Part shown: piece by piece, positions 40,183-49,400 of the stretch
Layout: every line of letters starts with the position of its first letter
Position numbering within the stretch: position 1 is the stretch's first letter
Source of the DNA: Streptomyces oryzae
GTDB lineage: Bacteria; Actinomycetota; Actinomycetes; Streptomycetales; Streptomycetaceae
NCBI RefSeq assembly: GCF_017676365.1
Contig: NZ_JADKMA010000009.1
Span: forward strand, 1 to 64,000
Reading direction: 5' to 3'
Length of the DNA: 64,000 nt
The notes under the pieces: generated by a model
The model's database searches: none
What the model saw: only the letters and a program-made list of their open reading frames with translations
Told to the model about the DNA's origin: nothing
Translations under genes and position numbers: made by a program

Positions 40183-40836
40183 ATGAAGTTCGAAGCCCCT
40201 GTGACCGCGCTGTTCGACAACGACGGCACCCTGCTCTCGTCCATGGAGTCCGTGCTCCGCTGCTGGACGAGGTGGGCGCAGGAGTACGGGATCAGCGCGG
40301 AGGACTTCGCCGCGGTCGAGCTGCACGGGCGGCCGGCCGCTGACATCGTCGGCGATCTGCTGCCGGCCGAGCTGATCCCCGAGGCGCTGGCCCGGATCGA
40401 GCGGCTGGAGGTCGAGGACGTGCCGCACGGCGGCGTCGTCCCGCTGCCCGGCACCGCCGAGCTGCTGGCCTCGCTGCCGGAGGGCAGCTGGGCCGTGGTC
40501 ACCTCGGCCACCCGCGAGCTGGCCGAGGCCAGGCTGCGTGCCGTCGGCATCGAGGCGCCGCTGGTGGTCGCCGCCGACGACATCACCCGCGGCAAGCCCG
40601 ACCCCGAGCCCTATCTGCTGGCCGCAGGGAAGCTGGGCGCCGACCCGGCGCGGTGCGTGGTCTTCGAGGACGCGCCCGCCGGGCTGGAGGCGGGCCGCAG
40701 GGCCGGGATGCGGACCGTGGGCTTGGCCACAACACACGCGCGGGATCAGCTGAGTGCAGATGTGCTGGTCGAGCACCTCGGCTCGGTGACCGCGCAGGTC
40801 ACGGCCTCGGGTGTGACGGTCGTCGCAGAGGACTGA
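40183..40836 (+). CDS. HAD-superfamily hydrolase
   Basis: The 217-aa protein carries the HAD motifs: nucleophile and acid in FDNDGTLLSS (about 10-19), motif II VVTSATRELAE, motif III Lys in ITRGKPDPEPY and motif IV VVFEDAPAGLEAG. With its small helical cap after motif I it resembles beta-phosphoglucomutase/sugar-phosphate phosphatase types. It probably removes phosphate from a small metabolite. Predicted leaderless (TACGCT 7 nt upstream). Confidence 0.9.
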   Translation: MKFEAPVTALFDNDGTLLSSMESVLRCWTRWAQEYGISAEDFAAVELHGRPAADIVGDLLPAELIPEALARIERLEVEDVPHGGVVPLPGTAELLASLPEGSWAVVTSATRELAEARLRAVGIEAPLVVAADDITRGKPDPEPYLLAAGKLGADPARCVVFEDAPAGLEAGRRAGMRTVGLATTHARDQLSADVLVEHLGSVTAQVTASGVTVVAED

Positions 40837-40873
40837 ACGGGCCGCGGCACACCGGGCTGCTGTCCATTTCCGC

Positions 40874-40888
40874 GTCCGCAATGCGGAC
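40874..40888. promoter_or_regulatory. short hairpin between HAD gene and met leader ORF
   Basis: GTCCGC (40874-40879), AAT, GCGGAC (40883-40888). It may help end the HAD transcript or shape the 5' region of the met transcript. Confidence 0.3.
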
Positions 40889-40931
40889 ATAGGGCTCGGT
40901 GCCGTCCGCCCTCTCTGGTTTACTGAGCTCC

Positions 40932-41048
40932 ATGAACACGACGAGCTGCCGCACCCTTGCGACCGAGGCGACCAGGACGCCCGGTGCTCGTTGTATGCCG
41001 CTGCGCGCCTGGCCGTCGCAGACCGCGCGGCGAATGTGTGCCCGCTGA
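40932..41048 (+). CDS. putative 38-aa leader peptide of the methionine transport operon
   Basis: ATG 40932 opens a 38-codon frame ending TGA 41046-41048, encoding MNTTSCRTLATEATRTPGAR and ending TARRMCAR. It contains three Cys and three Met, a high share for its length. Cys/Arg-rich leader peptides upstream of sulfur-assimilation genes are known in Streptomyces, which supports a regulatory role for metN expression by attenuation. No strong ribosome binding site is visible, so translation is uncertain. Confidence 0.45.
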   Translation: MNTTSCRTLATEATRTPGARCMPLRAWPSQTARRMCAR

Positions 41049-41303
41049 GGGCCCCCGCCTGAGCTGACCGAGGCGACTCGCGCCCCGAAGCGAGTCACGA
41101 GCCCGCGCGCCGAGCCCCGCGGGCAGAGCATCCCCGCCACCGCCGAGCCCTCCGGGCTGCCGGCCGAAGCCGTGGCGGACTTCCCACGCGCACCGCGAAC
41201 ACCGCAGCCGTGGGCGCACTCTGCCCGCACCGCCGGACACCGCGCCGCGCGCTCGCCCCGACGGCACCGTAAGCGCTATCCCACCGACACCACGGATGTT
41301 TCT
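41049..41303 (+). promoter_or_regulatory. metN 5' leader with stem-loops
   Basis: The 255 nt after the leader ORF contain no gene on this strand. A hairpin GACTCGC / GCGAGTC is visible around 41072-41093. No SAM-riboswitch signature could be recognised. Attenuation or a promoter may lie here. Confidence 0.35.
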
Positions 41304-42383
41304 GTGATCACGACAAAAGACCTCACAAAGGTCTACCGCACACGGGACCGCGAGGTCACCGCACTGGACGGGGTCGATCTCCACGTCAGCGAAGGCGAGG
41401 TCTTCGGCGTCGTCGGCCAGAGCGGCGCCGGGAAGTCCTCGCTCATCCGCTGCGTCAACCTCCTCGAACGCCCCACCTCCGGGACCGTCTCCGTAGCCGG
41501 TCAGGAGCTCACAGCCCTCGCCGGCAGCGGCAAGCGCGCCGGCAAGGAACTGCGCGCGGCACGCGGCCGGATCGGCATGGTCTTCCAGCACTTCAACCTG
41601 CTGTCCTCGCGCTCGGTGCTCGGCAACGTCGAGCTGCCGCTGGAGATCCTCGGCTACAGCGGACAGGAGCGCACCCGCAAGGCACGCGAACTGCTCGACC
41701 TCGTCGGCCTCGCCGACAAGGCCAAGGCACACCCCGCGCAGCTCTCCGGCGGCCAGAAGCAGCGGGTCGGCATCGCCCGGGCGCTGGCCGGCGACCCCAA
41801 GGTGCTGCTCTCCGACGAGGCCACCTCCGCACTCGACCCGGAGACCACCCGCTCCGTCCTCCAGCTGCTCCGCGACCTCAAGGAGCAACTGGGCCTCACC
41901 GTGCTGCTGATCACGCACGAGATGGACGTCGTCAAGGCCGTCTGCGACTCCGCCGCGCTGATGAAGAACGGCCGGATCACCGAATCGGGCACCGTCCCCG
42001 AACTGCTGGCCACGCCCGGCTCCGAGCTGGCCCGCGAGCTCTTCCCGGTCGGCGGAGTGCCCTCGGCGCCCGGCCGTACCGTCGTGGACGTCACCTTCCA
42101 CGGGGCGACGACCACCGAGCCGGTGATCTCCAAGCTGTCGCGGACCTACGAGGTGGACATCTCCATCCTCGGCGCCGCCATGGACACCGTCGCGGGCAAG
42201 CAGGTCGGCCGGATGCGGATCGAACTGCCCGGCAGCTTCGAGGACAACGTCGTGCCCATCGGCTTCCTGCGCGAGCAGGGCCTGACCGTGGATGTCGCGG
42301 CCGTCGCAGCCGCGGCGAGGGACGACGAGAACACCGACGCCGCGCGCGGCACCGCCGGTCTCGCCAAGGAGGGCGCCAAGTGA
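41304..42383 (+). CDS. metN: methionine ABC transporter ATP-binding protein
   Basis: The 359-aa ATPase of a MetNIQ importer. Walker A GQSGAGKSS (38-46), Q-loop FQHFNLLSS, signature LSGGQKQR, Walker B VLLSDEATSALDP and switch His in LLITHEMD are all present. The C-terminal NIL domain (about 270-335) binds methionine in the cell and shuts off transport. GTG 41304 is the first plausible start; the ribosome binding site is weak. Its stop overlaps the start of the permease fusion by 4 nt (ATGA). Confidence 0.95.
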   Translation: MITTKDLTKVYRTRDREVTALDGVDLHVSEGEVFGVVGQSGAGKSSLIRCVNLLERPTSGTVSVAGQELTALAGSGKRAGKELRAARGRIGMVFQHFNLLSSRSVLGNVELPLEILGYSGQERTRKARELLDLVGLADKAKAHPAQLSGGQKQRVGIARALAGDPKVLLSDEATSALDPETTRSVLQLLRDLKEQLGLTVLLITHEMDVVKAVCDSAALMKNGRITESGTVPELLATPGSELARELFPVGGVPSAPGRTVVDVTFHGATTTEPVISKLSRTYEVDISILGAAMDTVAGKQVGRMRIELPGSFEDNVVPIGFLREQGLTVDVAAVAAAARDDENTDAARGTAGLAKEGAK

Positions 42384-43909
42384 CCTGGTCCGAGATACAG
42401 CCGCTGCTCTTCCAGGGGTTCTGGGACACCCTCTACATGGTCGGCTGGTCCGCGCTGATCGCACTGGCCGGCGGACTGCCGCTGGGCGTACTGCTGGTCC
42501 TCACCGACAAGGGCGGGATGCTGCAGAACGCACCCGTCAACAAGGTTGTCGGCGCGGTGGTGAACGTCGGCAGGTCGCTGCCGTTCATCATCCTGCTGAT
42601 CGCCCTGATCCCCTTCACCCGGTTCGTCGTCGGCCAGTCCGTCGGCTCGACCGCCGCCATCGTGCCGCTGGCCATCGGCGCGATCCCGTTCTTCGCGCGG
42701 CTGGTGGAGACCGCCGTCCGCGAGGTCGACCGCGGGCTCGTCGAGGCCGTGCAGGCGATGGGCGGCGGCACCCCCACCGTCGTCTTCAAGGCGCTGCTCC
42801 CGCAGGCGCTGCCGTCCCTGGTGGCGGGGCTGACCACGACGGTGATCGTGCTGATCGGCTACTCGGCGATGGCCGGCACCGTCGGCGGCGGCGGTCTCGG
42901 CTCGGTCGCCGTGCAGTACGGCTACCAGCGCTTCGAGACCAGCGTCATGCTCGCCACGGTGGTCGCGCTGATCGTCATCGTCACCGCCGTGCAGATCATC
43001 GGCGACGCCGTCGTACGGCTGCTGGCCGCCGGCCGCGGCGGCGCGGGCGGCGACGGGGGAGCGAGCAGGCGGCTCGCCCGGCTGGGGCGTGGCCGTACCG
43101 TCGCGGTGGCCGCGGCCGTGGTGGTCCCGCTGGCGCTGATCGGCTACGGGATCGGCCAGGGCGGCGAGGACAAGCAGACCCTCAGGATCGCCGCCTCGCC
43201 CACCCCGCACGCCGAGATCCTGGAATACGTGCAAAAGCACCTCGCCGCCAAGGAGGGGCTCAAGCTCGACGTCCGCAAGTTCAACGACTACGTGGTGCCC
43301 AACACCGCCACCGAGAGCGGCGAGGTCGACGCCAACTTCTTCCAGCACAAGCCCTATCTGGACGACTTCAACAAGAAGCAGCACACCGACATCAGGCCGG
43401 TCGTGAACGTCGAACTGGAGCCGCTGGGCCTCTACTCCAAGAAGGAGCAGAGCCTGAAGGACATCGGGGACGGCGACACCGTCGCCGTCCCCAACGACAG
43501 CACCAACGAGGGCCGCTCCCTGCACCTGCTGGCCAAGCACGGCCTCATCGAGCTGAAGCCGGGCGCCGGACAGGAAGCCACCCTCGGCGACATCGCCGAC
43601 ACCAACGGCCTGAAGTTCAAGGAGCTGGAGGCCGCGGCGGTCCCGCGCGCGCTCGACGACGTGGACGCCGCCGTCATCAACGGCAACTACGCCGTCGACG
43701 CCGACCTCAACCCCGCCAAGGACGCGCTGGTCGCCGAGCAGGCCAAGGGCAACCCCTACGCGAACTTCCTCGCGGTCAAGGACGGCAAGCAGCACGACCC
43801 GCGGATCGAGAAGCTGGCCAAGCTGCTCAACTCCCAGCAGGTCAAGAAGTTCATCGAGCACAAATACCAGGGGGCCATCGAACCCGTCTTCGGGTCTGTG
43901 GGATCGTGA
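42380..43909 (+). CDS. fused methionine ABC permease and substrate-binding protein (MetI-MetQ)
   Basis: One 509-aa frame encodes two proteins normally separate. Residues 1-217 are MetI: five helices and the EAA coupling loop EAVQAMGGGTPTVVFKALLP (122-141). A basic, Gly-rich linker (218-238) leads to a hydrophobic segment (239-260), which looks like a former signal peptide but has no lipobox Cys. Residues 266-509 are a complete NlpA/MetQ-type methionine-binding domain (IAASPTPHAEILEYV onward, DANFFQHKPYL, ending GAIEPVFGS). The extra helix should tether the binding domain outside the cell. In most streptomycetes metI and metQ are separate genes. Confidence 0.9.
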   Translation: MTWSEIQPLLFQGFWDTLYMVGWSALIALAGGLPLGVLLVLTDKGGMLQNAPVNKVVGAVVNVGRSLPFIILLIALIPFTRFVVGQSVGSTAAIVPLAIGAIPFFARLVETAVREVDRGLVEAVQAMGGGTPTVVFKALLPQALPSLVAGLTTTVIVLIGYSAMAGTVGGGGLGSVAVQYGYQRFETSVMLATVVALIVIVTAVQIIGDAVVRLLAAGRGGAGGDGGASRRLARLGRGRTVAVAAAVVVPLALIGYGIGQGGEDKQTLRIAASPTPHAEILEYVQKHLAAKEGLKLDVRKFNDYVVPNTATESGEVDANFFQHKPYLDDFNKKQHTDIRPVVNVELEPLGLYSKKEQSLKDIGDGDTVAVPNDSTNEGRSLHLLAKHGLIELKPGAGQEATLGDIADTNGLKFKELEAAAVPRALDDVDAAVINGNYAVDADLNPAKDALVAEQAKGNPYANFLAVKDGKQHDPRIEKLAKLLNSQQVKKFIEHKYQGAIEPVFGSVGS

Positions 43910-43959
43910 ACGCCACGGTCTGATCCGGGGAATGTCCCCGTGTCGACAAGTCTCTGATC

Positions 43960-43995
43960 AGCGCCGGGCCCCGCTCGCCAAGGGGGCCCGGCGCT
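43960..43995 (+). terminator. hairpin terminator of the met operon
   Basis: AGCGCCGGGCCCC (43960-43972) pairs perfectly with GGGGCCCGGCGCT (43983-43995) over a 10-nt loop. It lacks a T-run. Confidence 0.65.
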
Positions 43996-44053
43996 GCACA
44001 TCACGGTGCCGATGCTGCATGCTGTGCTGCACCCCGACGTGTAGGAGCGGCGA

Positions 44054-44728
44054 ATGACCTCGACCTTCCCGGACATCTCGATCAGCACGGACCGGCTCGT
44101 GCTGCGCCCGTTCGAGGAAGCTGACGTCCCCGCGCTCACCGAGATGATGGCGGACGACCAGATCACCGCCTGGATGGCGGCGCCGGTTCCCTACACCGAG
44201 GCCGAGGCTCGGACCTTCGTCACCCGCACCGCCCCCGCCCGGCGCACCTCGGGCGACGGCATCGTCTTCGCCGTCACCGAACTGCTCACCCAGCGCCTGG
44301 TCGGCCTGGTGGAACTGCGCGACACCGACTGGCGCGTTCTCTCGGCGCACGCCGCCTACGCCACCGCCTCCTGGGCCCGCGGCGAGGGATACGCCTCCGA
44401 GTCGCTGGCGGCGGTCGCCCAATGGCTCTTCCAGGACCAGAAGTTCGAACGCCTGGAGATCCGCACCGCGGCCGACAACACCGCGGCCCAGCAGGTCGCC
44501 CAGAAGCTCGGCTGCATCAGCGAGGGAGTGCTGCGCAACGCCTGGATAGCGCGCACCCGCACCGAGAACTGGGACTCCTCCCGGCCGGAGGCCCAAGGCG
44601 GCTGGGCGGAGATCCGCACCGACCTCATCGTCTGGAGCCTGCTCCCCGAGGATCTCGACGGCGCCTTCGACCAGTTCGCCGAGGCCGGCGGCTACGCGCA
44701 CTACCCCGGCTGGCCCCAGCGCCACTGA
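44054..44728 (+). CDS. RimJ/RimL-type GNAT N-acetyltransferase
   Basis: The 224-aa protein starts with DRLVLRPFEEADVPALTEMM, the entry of RimJ/RimL acetyltransferases. The acetyl-CoA pocket region reads SWARGEGYASESLAAVA (about 115-131) and the characteristic RLEIRTAADNTAAQQVAQK (about 137-155) follows. It probably acetylates a protein N-terminus or small amine. TAGGAGCGG precedes ATG 44054. Confidence 0.88.
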   Translation: MTSTFPDISISTDRLVLRPFEEADVPALTEMMADDQITAWMAAPVPYTEAEARTFVTRTAPARRTSGDGIVFAVTELLTQRLVGLVELRDTDWRVLSAHAAYATASWARGEGYASESLAAVAQWLFQDQKFERLEIRTAADNTAAQQVAQKLGCISEGVLRNAWIARTRTENWDSSRPEAQGGWAEIRTDLIVWSLLPEDLDGAFDQFAEAGGYAHYPGWPQRH

Positions 44729-44895
44729 CCGCCACCGACCGCCGCGTACGCGGGGGGCACACCGCGCACGCGGGGCACAGGGAGGCACCGACGGCCGCGC
44801 ACGGCAGGACGCGGAGGCCGCTCCCGGCCGCACAGGGGGTACGCTCAGTGGGCCCGACCTGCGATGAGCACTTCACCAGCCAGGAGACACCCACC

Positions 44896-46140
44896 ATGGC
44901 CGACCGCGTCACCGTGATCGGGTGGGACGGTTCGCCGCTGACCGACGCCGCCCGCTCGGCACTCGCTGCGGCCACCCTCGTCGCCGGAGCCGCACACCAC
45001 CTCGCGCTGCCCGAGGTCCCGCCGAACGCCGAACGCATCCGGCTCGGCAGCACCTCGCTCGCGGCCCGCCGTATCGCCCGCCACCGCGGCTCGGCCGTCG
45101 TCCTCGCCGACGGCGACCCCGGCTTCTTCGGCGTCGTACGGACCCTGCGCGCCCCCGAGCACGGCCTCGAGGTCGAGGTCGTGCCCGCCGTCTCCTCGGT
45201 CGCCGCCGCCTTCGCGCGCGCCGGGATGCCCTGGGACGACGCCCAGCTCGTCGTCGCCAGCAGCCGCACCCTGCGGCGCGCCGTCAACGTCTGCCGGGCC
45301 CACACCAAGGTCGCCGTGTTCACCTCGCCGGGCGCCGGGCCGGCCGAACTCGCGCTGCTGCTGACCGGGGTCCACCGCACCTTCGTCATCTGCGAGGCCC
45401 TGGGCACCGAGCGCGAGCAGGTCACCGTCCTCACTTCCGACAAGGTCGCCGACCACACCTGGCGCGACCCCAACGTCGTCATCGTCGTGGGCGGTACGGG
45501 AGCCGGCGCCGACAGCGGCGCCACCCAGGGCAGCGCCTGGCTCGCCGGTCACGAGGTCGGCTACCCGCCCGCCGTGCGCGGCTGGGCCCTGCCGGCGGCC
45601 GAGTACACCGGAGTGCCGGTGGAAGGGAAGGCCGGCGCACCCCGGGCCGGCGAGTCGGTACAGCTGCGCGCCGCCCAACTCGCCTGGCTGGGACCCCGGA
45701 TCGGCGACCTCGTGTGGGACATCGGAGCGGGCAGCGGAGCCCTCGCCGTGGAGTCCGCGCGGCTGGGGGCCGCCGCCATCGCCGTCGACAGCGACGCCGA
45801 CGCCTGTGCCCGCATCTACGCCGCGGCCCGGCGCTTCGGCGTCCAGCTGGAGACCGTGCACGGCATCGCGCCGCACATCCTGGAGGACCTGCCCGAGCCG
45901 GATGTGGTGCGGGTGGGGGGCGGGGGAGCGGTCACCGTCACGGCGGTCGCCGACCGCCGCCCCACGCGTATCGTCACGCACGCCACCACCAGAGATGAGG
46001 CAGAGGCGGTCGGGAGGGCGCTCGGGGAGCGCGATTATGCCGTCGAGTGCGCCCTGCTTCAGTCGGTCGAGCTGGAGACGGCCGCGTGGACGGAGACCGA
46101 ACGCTCCGTCGTCTTCCTGCTGTCGGCCGTCCGCACCTGA
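44896..46140 (+). CDS. cobL: precorrin-6Y C5,15-methyltransferase (decarboxylating), CbiE-CbiT fusion
   Basis: The 414-aa protein joins an N-terminal tetrapyrrole methylase (CbiE, about 1-200, VTVIGWDGSPLTDAARSAL, ADGDPGFFGVVR) to a C-terminal Rossmann methyltransferase (CbiT, about 235-400, VWDIGAGSGALAVESA, residues 275-290). Together they methylate C5 and C15 and decarboxylate the C12 acetate in corrin ring synthesis. ATG 44896 follows AGGAGA. Next gene downstream is bluB-cobT, so the region serves vitamin B12 synthesis. Confidence 0.93.
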   Translation: MADRVTVIGWDGSPLTDAARSALAAATLVAGAAHHLALPEVPPNAERIRLGSTSLAARRIARHRGSAVVLADGDPGFFGVVRTLRAPEHGLEVEVVPAVSSVAAAFARAGMPWDDAQLVVASSRTLRRAVNVCRAHTKVAVFTSPGAGPAELALLLTGVHRTFVICEALGTEREQVTVLTSDKVADHTWRDPNVVIVVGGTGAGADSGATQGSAWLAGHEVGYPPAVRGWALPAAEYTGVPVEGKAGAPRAGESVQLRAAQLAWLGPRIGDLVWDIGAGSGALAVESARLGAAAIAVDSDADACARIYAAARRFGVQLETVHGIAPHILEDLPEPDVVRVGGGGAVTVTAVADRRPTRIVTHATTRDEAEAVGRALGERDYAVECALLQSVELETAAWTETERSVVFLLSAVRT

Positions 46141-46417
46141 ACACCTGTGACGTGCCGGTGAACCTCTGTGACGTGCTGCGTGACGAACCCCGACGAAGTG
46201 CGCTTTCCCTCCCACCCGTGGCCGGTGGTGTCGGTGGCGACGGGTAGGCTGATGGACTGTTGTGCCACCGTTCGGTGTTGACGCTTCGTCCGTCATTGTC
46301 CGAATGGTGTAGGCGGAGGCACGTGCCGCACAGAGTGCGTGCTCGTTCTTCATCTACGGGGTGCGGCGGTCCGTCCGCCGGGTTGGAAGGAGCACTAGCG
46401 ATGGGCGAGGGGAACGC

Positions 46418-49400
46418 ATGACTGACACCGGTCAGATCCCGGACGAGGGGCTGCCGGAGAACGCAGGCGGGCAGCAGCCGGAGGGGCAGCCGGGCGTTCC
46501 GGCCTCCGGAGCCCACACCTTCGCCGGCCCGGCCGGCGGCGTCGGCGACGTGCAGGACGTCCAGAACCTCCAGGAAGCCCAGGGCGTCCAGAACATCCAG
46601 CACGCAGCCCAGGCAGCCTCCGCCCACCCCCCGCAGAACCACCATGACGTGCAAGGCCCCCACATCGCGCATGTCCCCCACGACGCATCAAGTCACCACG
46701 AACCGCACGAGGAAGAGGACCTGCTGCTGATGCCGTCCGCGCAGGGCGCCTGGAACGAGCAGCCGGCGCCCGGCCCGGGACAGCCGATGCCGCAGACCCA
46801 GCCCCACCCGCAAACCCAGCCCCAGCCGGAAGGCTCCTACGAGCACGAGTACGACCCGCACGGGCAGCCGCACCCTGCCGCCGCCCAGCAGCCGCCGCAG
46901 GAGGGCGGTTTGCCGCCCGAGGCGCCGTACGGCCCTGAAGGCGCCCCCGCGCCGGGCGAAGCGTACGCGGTCAACGGCTATGCGGAGCACGGACATCCGC
47001 TCGGAGACGGAGCGCAGGACGCCGCGTACGTCCAGAACGGGCAGGGCGCGGCGCAGCCGCCCGCGCAGGACACTCAGCCGGCCCAGCCGGAGCAGCCGCA
47101 GCCAGACGCCGCTGCCGGCGCCGCCTCGCAGTCGGCCGCGGCCGCACCGGAACAGCACGAGACGGACGGCCGCGACTCCGGCTCCATCGACGTGAGCTCC
47201 GTCCGAAACCCCCAACAGCCGCAGCCGCACGCAGCGCCCGCGTCCCCGCAGAGTGCCGCACCCGGTAACGGCAACGGCGGTGGGAACGCCAGCGGAAACG
47301 GCCCGCGTCGCCCGCTGCACCTCGGGCCGCCGGTGCCCGAGCAGTCCGGCACCGTGCGTCCGCTCTCCGAGCGGGCCGCCGCGCAGCCGGCTCCCGCGGC
47401 TCCGCAGGCCGCCCCGGTGCAGGGTGCCCCCGTGCAGAACGCGCCGGCCGGCCCGGCTCCCGGCGCGGCGCCGCAGCAGGCAACTCCTGCTGTCATGCAC
47501 TCGCAGACCGCGGAGCCTGCTGCCCCCGAACAGCAGCCCGCACAGGCCGAACCCCCGGCGCAGCAGCCGGAGCCCCAGCCCCAGCCCCAGCACCAGGCGG
47601 AGGAGCAGCCGCACCCGGAGCCCCAGCCGGGCGCGCAGCCGCAGCCGCAGTCGGAAGCGCCGCAGCCGGAGGCCGAGCAGCAGGCACCCGTACCAGCCGT
47701 CGAGGAGCCGCTGCCCGGCCCGCAGCTGGGCCAGCTCCCGCCGGACGCGTGGACCGCCCAGCCCGCACCCGCGACGGCCGAGCCCGGCCTTCCCGCGGAG
47801 CAGCCCGTGCCCGGGGAGCAGCCCCTCCCCGCTGAACAGGCCGCTCCGGTCGAGCAGTCCACTGCTGCCGAGCAGCCCGCTGCCGAGCCGACGACGGGGG
47901 GACCGATCGAGGTCTCCGCGTCCGGTGAGGCCGTACCCCAGCAGGCGCCCGCGTCCGCGCCGGAGAGCGCCGTCAGCGACACCGTGCCCGGCCCTCGGCA
48001 GGAGGCGCAGCCCGGCGCGCTGCCCACCGTTCCGGCGCAGGGCGGCGAAGCGCAGCCTCAGTCGGTGGCCCCGCCGATAAACGAGAACCCGGAGCAGCAG
48101 GACGGCCCCGCGATCCCCGAACAGGCGACAACAGCCCCCGACTCCCCGGGCACCTCGTCCGAGGCCCAGCCCGACCAGGAGCCCGAGCCCATGCCGACGC
48201 CCGAAGCGGCTGCCCCTCAGCCGGCACCGGAAGCACAGCCCGGCAACACCGCAGAGGCTGCCGCGCCGGTGAACGCTCCGGCCGACTCGGCGACCATGGA
48301 GCTGGGCAGCGTCGCGGAAGCCACGGAGCCCGCGCCGCCCGCGCAAGCCGCGAACGGTGAGGCCGACGCGGACGCCCCCACAGCAACCACCGACTCCCAG
48401 TCTGCGGCGGCAGAAGACGAGTCCGTCGCTGCCGAGGCGACGACCGGCGAAGCAACCGGCGAGCCCGAGGCTGCAGCCGAAGCCGAAGCCGAAGCCCAGG
48501 CCGACACCGAGGTTGAGGCCCACCCCGGGACCGCAGCCGACTCCGAAGCCGCAGCAGAGACCGAGACCGAAGCCAAGGCCGAAGGCGAAGCCGAAGCCGA
48601 AGCCGACTCCGCGACCGCAGCGGACTCCGAAGCCGCAGCCGGTAACGATGCCGCGGCCGCAACCGAAGCCGCAGCTGACCCCGGAACCGCACCCGGAACC
48701 GAAGCCGAAACCGAGCCGCCCACCGGCGACGCCGCGGCGAGCGAGCCCGGCACCGCGTCCGACACCGAGGCGCCCACCGAAGGCGAACAGCCGACGCCGG
48801 CCGAAGGCGAAGCAACGGCCCCCGCCGAAGGCGAAGCCCCAGCCCCGGCCGACACCCCCGCCGAAGAGGGCGCCGAACACGGGGCCGAACAGGGCGGCCA
48901 GCACGGCGCCGAAGACGTCGCCGACGCCCCCGTGGGCGACCCCGCGCCGGGGTACGCCGAGGCCGAGCGGGAAGCCGTGCACCGGCTGATGCGGGAGCGG
49001 CGGGACATCCGTAACGGCTTCCGGCCCGACCCGATCCCGCACGACGTGCTGCTCCGCGTCCTGGAGGCGGCGCACACGGCGCCCAGTGTCGGGCACTCGC
49101 AGCCGTGGGACTTCGTGGTGATCCGCTCCGAGGAGACCAGGCGGACCATGCACGAGCTGGCCGAGCGGCAGCGGCTGGCGTACGCCAAGTCGCTGCCCAA
49201 GGGCCGGGCGAAGCAGTTCAAGGAAATGAAGATCGAGGCGATCCTCGACACCCCGGTCAACATCGTCGTCACGGCCGACCCGACGCGCGGCGGCCGGCAC
49301 ACTCTCGGGCGGCACACGCAGCCGCAGATGGCGCCGTACTCCTCGGCGCTCGCCGTGGAGAACCTGTGGCTCGCCGCGCGGGCCGAGGGGCTGGGCGTGG

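Noticed and set aside
41049-41303. SAM riboswitch before metN
   Set aside because: None of the conserved core sequence of SAM-I or SAM-IV could be found by eye; the leader ORF is a better explanation.
44874-44890. Resemblance to a B12 box (AGCCAGGAGAC) before cobL
   Set aside because: The upstream 150 nt lack the rest of a cobalamin riboswitch, and AGGAGA is well placed as an ordinary ribosome binding site.
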